A stretch of 16,126 nucleotides of DNA, from the NCBI GenBank assembly GCA_964517005.1, contig CAZFAJ010000063.1:1-16126 (forward strand). Reading direction: 5' to 3'. Origin of the DNA: CAYVBJ01 sp964517005 (lineage in GTDB: Bacteria > Bacteroidota > Rhodothermia > Balneolales > Balneolaceae). The stretch's first letter is position 1, and each line of letters opens with the position of its first letter. The translations under genes were made by a program, and so were the position numbers. The notes under the pieces were generated by a model that ran no database searches, had not been told where the DNA came from, and saw only the letters and a program-made list of their open reading frames with translations. This document shows, one piece after another, positions 13,697-16,126 of the stretch.

Positions 13697-14904
13697 TGAA
13701 CAAATTTAAATATCTGTCTGCACTCATTCTCTCTGTAACCCTGATATCTATTCAGGCAAATGCACAAATTGCAGTTAAGGGAAATACCGTTCACATCATC
13801 AGCGGAAATACCATCACAAACGGTGTGGTTCTTGTAAAAGATGGAAAAATTGAACGGGTGGGAAGTGCCGACAGAATCAGCATTCCGAACGGTTACACAA
13901 CCTATGAAGCGGATGTGGTTACTCCCGGGTTAATTGATGCGCACTCTGTTGTGGGTTTGGCCGGAATCTTTAACCAGGATCACGATCAGGATCAGCTTGA
14001 AACATCTGATGCCATTCAGCCCGATCTGCGTGCCCTGGATGCCTATAACTCCAGGGAAGATCTCGTTATTTTTCTGCGCGAAAAGGGAGTCACCACCGTT
14101 CACACCGGTCACGGTCCCGGGGCAGTGATATCAGGCCAGACAATGATTGTAAAAACTGCTGGTGAAACCATTCAGGAAGCTATTGTAGATTCCGTGACAG
14201 CTCTCGCGATTACCCTGGGGTCAGGTATCAGCAATGACTTCAGCAAGCCGGGTACGCGGGCAAAAGCGGTTTCCATGCTCAGGCAGGAGTTAATCAAATC
14301 CCGGGAGTATGCGGAAAAACGTAATTTTGATGATGAGTCTAAACGTCCGGCGCGCGATTTGAAAATGGAGGCGCTGGCGGATATGCTTGATGGCAAAATC
14401 CATGCTCTTATAACCGCTCACAAGGCAAGCGATATCATGACGGCGTTTCGTCTGCAGGAAGAGTTTGGATTCAGTTTATGGCTCGACGGGGCGGCTGAAG
14501 CTTATCTTTTGACAGAAAAGATCCGGGATGCCGGTGTGCCTGTGATTGTACATCCAACGATGATCCGAACACGGGGCGATGCACAGAATGCCAGTTTTGA
14601 AACAGCCGGAGTGTTGCACGAAGCGGGAATCCCGGTGGTTTTTCAGAGCGGGTTTGAAGGATATGTCCCCAAAACGCGGGTAGTTCTTTTTGAAGCAGCA
14701 ATTGCAGTCGCCAACGGAATGGATGCCGATGCAGCGCTGGAAGCACTGACACTGGATGCCGCCAAAATCCTTGGAATCGATCAGCGAGTGGGATCAATTG
14801 AGCGTGGAAAGGACGCCGATTTGGTTCTATTTGACGGCGATCCATTTGAATACACGACGAAAACAACCCATGTGATTATTGACGGAAAGGTTGTGAAGGA
14901 GTAG
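13696..14904 (+). CDS. Exported amidohydrolase-like protein, metal ligands lost
   Basis: A 402-residue paralogue of the preceding gene product, with a signal peptide (M-N-K-F-K, hydrophobic core, A-N-A-Q at about 21-24) and the same overall layout: composite domain, T-P-G-L-I-D-A-H start of the barrel, P-G-T-R-A-K at 185-190, and a G-S-I-E-R-G-K-D-A-D end. Aligned with its neighbour, most metal-site residues are replaced: HSH becomes H83-S-V85, the His block keeps only H242 (equivalent to H247), L-H-H becomes L-D-G (264-265), and H-T-D-D becomes Q-S-G-F (317-320). It is therefore probably not an active metallohydrolase of the usual type. It may partner or scaffold the first protein, or bind its ligand. 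Translationally coupled to it (one-base overlap). It converges on the lipoprotein gene 49 bp later, with no clear terminator between them. Confidence 0.88.
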   Translation: MNKFKYLSALILSVTLISIQANAQIAVKGNTVHIISGNTITNGVVLVKDGKIERVGSADRISIPNGYTTYEADVVTPGLIDAHSVVGLAGIFNQDHDQDQLETSDAIQPDLRALDAYNSREDLVIFLREKGVTTVHTGHGPGAVISGQTMIVKTAGETIQEAIVDSVTALAITLGSGISNDFSKPGTRAKAVSMLRQELIKSREYAEKRNFDDESKRPARDLKMEALADMLDGKIHALITAHKASDIMTAFRLQEEFGFSLWLDGAAEAYLLTEKIRDAGVPVIVHPTMIRTRGDAQNASFETAGVLHEAGIPVVFQSGFEGYVPKTRVVLFEAAIAVANGMDADAALEALTLDAAKILGIDQRVGSIERGKDADLVLFDGDPFEYTTKTTHVIIDGKVVKE

Positions 14905-14953
14905 TGCCAGGGTATTATTCGGTAAAGCTCCGTGAAATGATTATTGTAAGATC

Positions 14954-15940
14954 TTATGGCTTCACATAATCATAGCTCACAAAAGCGAACTTTTTGCTGT
15001 CGGGGGACCATGACGGCACGTTAATGGTTCCCTGTCCGCCGAAGAGTTCTACAATTACTTCAGGTTCTCCGCCTTCAAACGGCATCATACGCAGTACAAC
15101 ATTCTTATCAGCCGGATGGCCTTCAACTGACGCGTCATAGGATAGAAAAACGATCCATTTACCATCGGGCGAGGGGTGCGGAAACCAGTCACCGTACTCT
15201 TCATTAAACGTAACCTGTTCAACACCGGAACCATCGGGCCGCATGCGGAAAATCTTCATCACACCGGTTCTTACCGAGTTAAAATAGATCCACTCTCCGT
15301 CCGGTGTATAATCTGCACCATCGTCCAGTCCGGGTGCGGTTGTAAGCCGGGTCTCTTCACCTCCATCTACGGATATGGCGTAGATGTCAAAGTCGCCATC
15401 CCGGAGGCCGGGATAAACGAGCGTTTCTCCATCGGGAGACCAGCCGTGCCAGTAAGATGTATCCTTTTCAGTGACTTGCCGCGGCGTGCCGCCTTCGGCA
15501 GATACGATATAAATGAGGGACCCCCTGCCTTCCGGAGAGTGGCTGAGTACAATTTCTGACCCATCGGGTGAAAAACCATGATCATTATTGCAGTTGTCGG
15601 CAAAACCTGTATCCAGTTTCTGAGGATTTCCCCCCTCCACTGGCAGCGTGTAGAGGCTGCCCCCACTGTTAAAAAGAAAATAGCTTCCGTCCGGCGACCA
15701 GTTGGGTGCTTCAATATGTTCCTTTACCCTGTAGATTACTTTTCTCTCTTTCGTTTCAATATCATATATCTCCAGGCTGCTTTCAAGAACAAGGGTTGAG
15801 TCATGAACCGAGTAACCGGTGCGTTCTGTTTTTGGTTGCGGAGTGTCCGGTTGATTCGGGGTGCATCCGGTAATTATTCCGAAAATCAGCGAAGTGATTA
15901 TTAAAATTGATGCGTGACTGATGTTGATTGTTAAGTCCAT
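14954..15940 (-). CDS. PD40/TolB-like beta-propeller lipoprotein
   Basis: A 328-residue predicted lipoprotein. A hydrophobic N-terminus ends in I-I-T-G-C (lipobox Cys26), followed by a Pro/Thr/Gln-rich linker to about 40. The rest is a six-motif PD40 propeller with S-P-D-G or T-P-D-G turns at about 82-85, 125-128, 168-171, 212-215, 257-260 and S-P-D-S at 312-315, with aromatic residues typical of TolB-like blades. Such domains often sit in the periplasm as protein-contact or substrate-contact platforms; TolB itself belongs to the Tol-Pal envelope system. No enzyme domain follows the propeller, so it is not a DPP/oligopeptidase. The signal n-region has no Lys or Arg before the hydrophobic core, which is odd. 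The only in-frame start after the upstream stop is this ATG. Propeller: strong. Lipoprotein: likely. Role: unknown. Confidence 0.85.
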   Translation of the reverse strand: MDLTINISHASILIITSLIFGIITGCTPNQPDTPQPKTERTGYSVHDSTLVLESSLEIYDIETKERKVIYRVKEHIEAPNWSPDGSYFLFNSGGSLYTLPVEGGNPQKLDTGFADNCNNDHGFSPDGSEIVLSHSPEGRGSLIYIVSAEGGTPRQVTEKDTSYWHGWSPDGETLVYPGLRDGDFDIYAISVDGGEETRLTTAPGLDDGADYTPDGEWIYFNSVRTGVMKIFRMRPDGSGVEQVTFNEEYGDWFPHPSPDGKWIVFLSYDASVEGHPADKNVVLRMMPFEGGEPEVIVELFGGQGTINVPSWSPDSKKFAFVSYDYVKP

Positions 15941-16126
15941 AATACCTGTAGTTTTGAATTAAAAAAAGAAATCATCACCAGCCTGTTACGCCGCCGCTGT
16001 GGTATCCGGGCAACCCGCAATACTCAACACCCCGCCGGCATGGAGAAACAAACTCCGGGCAATATCAACCCTCAATACAAAATCCTGAACCGGATTGTAT
16101 TTTCAATATTCTGCAGTTCTTTGATT
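15941..16126. other. Unassigned right end, GC-richer, open in two frames
   Basis: No gene can be called. From about 15975 to 16075 the sequence is markedly GC-richer than the AT-rich flank. On the minus strand one frame is open without an ATG for about 38 codons from near 16102 down to a stop at about 15988. A second minus frame stays open for about 29 codons to a stop near 15979, ending G-G-V-T-G-W. Being open in two frames argues for a structured or repeated element, or a decayed gene end, more than a gene. TCCGGGCAA occurs twice, at 16005-16013 and 16054-16062. A third minus frame ends at a stop at 16072-16074 and could be the tail of a gene entering from the right (about 17 residues), but this is unsupported. 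Confidence 0.35.
16074..16101 (+). terminator. Possible hairpin with short T-run
   Basis: AATAC-AA-AATCC (16074-16085) can pair with GGATT-GTATT (16092-16101) around a TGAACC-region loop, giving ten pairs with a two-base bulge. The strand continues with a short T-run (TTTT at 16100-16103). This is terminator-like on the plus strand, though no plus-strand gene precedes it in the window. It may instead belong to the unassigned element nearby. Confidence 0.25.

Noticed and set aside
14471..14866. 131-codon minus-strand frame opposite the second amidohydrolase
   Set aside because: Shadow of the plus-strand gene, which carries the signal peptide, coupling RBS and family motifs; the antisense product has none.
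1..16126. CRISPR array, phage, toxin-antitoxin or defence system
   Set aside because: No regularly spaced repeats, and no nuclease, integrase, transposase or toxin-like proteins among the genes; all 14 belong to housekeeping, transport, regulatory or exported-protein families.

Overview
This window carries 14 complete protein-coding genes. It has no recognisable tRNA, rRNA, CRISPR array, transposase or phage gene. The gene set suggests a Gram-negative heterotroph of the Bacteroidota/Rhodothermota/Balneolota group. Pointers are exported proteins with Lys-rich signal peptides ending in A-Q, a stand-alone CarboxypepD_reg-like domain protein, an MetA-like outer-membrane barrel, a compact ECF sigma factor next to a membrane TPR protein, and mostly weak ribosome-binding sites. 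The lineage is inferred from gene style, not from a marker phylogeny. I think Balneolaceae-like is the best guess.

Layout. Bases 1-225 are an AT-rich non-coding leader. At 226-1083 (+) is an exported CarboxypepD_reg-domain protein. It converges on a minus-strand block: an AGCS sodium:amino-acid symporter (1120-2499), an outer-membrane beta-barrel protein (2573-3322) and a MarC-family membrane protein (3475-4152). Divergent from marC are a GAF-domain protein related to free-methionine-R-sulfoxide reductase (4262-4717), an ECF-type sigma factor (4876-5412) and a one-pass membrane TPR protein that may be its regulator (5562-6329). Polyphosphate kinase ppk1 (6340-8589, minus) converges on the TPR gene with 10 bp between them. 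A 265-bp divergent region separates ppk1 from ruvB (8855-9871, +, GTG start), followed by metK (9973-11121).

The right-hand third is a run of exported proteins: a secreted PHP-domain phosphoesterase-like protein (11216-12274), then two amidohydrolase-superfamily proteins whose stop and start codons overlap by one base (12383-13696 and 13696-14904). A convergent lipoprotein with six PD40/TolB-like propeller motifs follows (14954-15940, minus). The last 186 bases hold a GC-richer stretch, open in two minus-strand frames, that I cannot assign.

Most of this is housekeeping (recombination, SAM synthesis, polyphosphate) and ordinary transport. The best candidates for something under-described are three. 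In the amidohydrolase pair, the second member has lost nearly all the metal ligands kept by the first. The sigma factor sits beside a TPR membrane protein instead of a standard zinc-finger anti-sigma. The fRMsr-like GAF protein lacks one of the three usual cysteines. I see no clear sign of a new defence system or mobile system.
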